NCBI GenBank assembly: GCA_050115555.1
Contig: JASFQI010000307.1
Coordinates: 1-6,172, forward strand
Length of the DNA: 6,172 bases
Reading direction: 5' to 3'
From: JASFQI01 sp050115555
GTDB taxonomy: Bacteria; Desulfobacterota; DSM-4660; Desulfatiglandales; HGW-15
Position numbers and translations under genes: made by a program. This document shows, piece after piece, positions 5,755-6,172 of this stretch. The notes beneath the pieces were generated by a model. It had not been told where the DNA came from. It made no database searches and saw nothing but the letters and a program-made list of their open reading frames with translations. Each line of letters begins with the position of its first letter. Position 1 is the first letter of the stretch.

Positions 5755-6172
5755 ATGAGGCCTCTTCGATTCCGGATACTGTGGGGGTGGAAAACAGCAG
5801 TCTGCGCCCTCCTCGGGATGGCACTCTGCACTTTCCTATCGTGTACAACCCCTTTTTCGGTGGAAAAGGAGCGGGAGGAGAACCCTGCTGCGCGATCGGA
5901 AAGACCTCGGATTTTCCGTTCCGAGCACTACGTTTTGTATCTTCCCGCCGAAGAAATTTCCGCGGAGGCGCTGGCGGAGCAATTCCTCGGGGGACGGGAT
6001 CGGGCATGGGCTATCGTGGACGCCAACGGCCGATCCTTTTTCAACGCAAAAGATGTCGTCGCCATCCCTCTTCGCGAAGAAAACCCCGGCGGATTGACCG
6101 ATCAAGGGTATCAGACGGTTCCTGTGCTTTGCTACCGAGGCTTTGTGACCGGTAAAGAACGTGCAATGCACA
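5755..6172 (+). CDS. Probable lipoprotein polysaccharide deacetylase, N-terminal part (3' partial)
   Basis: The frame from the ATG at 5755 stays open to the window edge; 139 residues are visible. GGGGGAA lies 4 nt upstream of the ATG. The N-terminus is a signal peptide: basic start, a hydrophobic core to about residue 28, then FLSC with Cys30 as probable lipidation site. The lipobox is imperfect (Phe at -3), and Thr at +2 would suit outer-membrane sorting. Residues about 57-108 resemble a LysM-like module (AEALAEQFLGG, RAWAIVDANG, VVAIPL). GYQTVPVLCYRGF (118-130) matches how I recall NodB-type deacetylase domains beginning in related lipoproteins (VPVLCYH). Such enzymes remove N-acetyl groups from cell-wall or exported glycans. 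The catalytic Asp/His motifs would lie beyond the window, so the enzyme call rests on the linker and first strand only. A generic lipoprotein is the alternative. Confidence 0.72.
   Translation, partial: MRPLRFRILWGWKTAVCALLGMALCTFLSCTTPFSVEKEREENPAARSERPRIFRSEHYVLYLPAEEISAEALAEQFLGGRDRAWAIVDANGRSFFNAKDVVAIPLREENPGGLTDQGYQTVPVLCYRGFVTGKERAMH

Noticed and set aside
5715..6155. Plus-strand frame of 146 codons at the 3' end
   Set aside because: It overlaps the frame from 5755, which has a better ribosome site, a signal peptide and family-like sequence; this one is a Gly/Arg-rich shadow.
1..6172. CRISPR array, tRNA/rRNA, insertion sequence, toxin-antitoxin or defence genes
   Set aside because: No spaced direct repeats, tRNA-like cloverleaf, transposase motifs or terminal inverted repeats were seen on either strand.

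Overview
The window is high-GC bacterial chromosomal DNA. It holds four recognisable protein genes in full or in part, one probable broken small gene, and little spacer. The mix suggests a Desulfobacterota (deltaproteobacterial) genome, perhaps near the Syntrophobacteria: a sigma-54 activator with a cysteine-bearing PAS domain and a GAFTDA loop, a divergent YchF-type protein beside argC, and a membrane class III cyclase with an Arg-rich hexad tail. This assignment is from protein style only; no rRNA or other marker is present.

Layout. (1) Positions 2-1315, + strand: PAS / AAA+ / Fis-HTH sigma-54-dependent regulator, its 5' end cut by the window edge. (2) 1316-1510: convergent gap with only weak hairpins. 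(3) 3661-1511, - strand: a YchF/OLA1-like TGS-domain protein followed after 36 nt by argC (N-acetyl-gamma-glutamyl-phosphate reductase), probably one operon. (4) 3662-4017: divergent control region. It has a consensus-like promoter on each strand, an imperfect 20-bp palindrome, and the remains of a 56-codon gene on the - strand (3983-3814) whose two halves lie in different frames. (5) 4018-5610, + strand: two-TM, HAMP-linked class III adenylate cyclase with all catalytic residues present. (6) 5755 to the window end, + strand: N-terminal part of a probable lipoprotein polysaccharide deacetylase, open at the edge.

Working together. The - strand operon couples an arginine biosynthesis enzyme to a translation-associated P-loop protein with no obvious functional link. 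The + strand pair couples an envelope-sensing cAMP synthase to an envelope lipoprotein, but 144 nt separate them and co-transcription is not shown. The sigma-54 regulator's target is not visible: no convincing -24/-12 promoter was found here.

I do not see a defence system, mobile element, CRISPR, tRNA or rRNA. The items most worth a second look are the frameshifted small gene, the YchF-like protein lacking its DxxG motif, the in-register hexad repeat before the cyclase's first membrane helix, and the four-cysteine PAS sensor.
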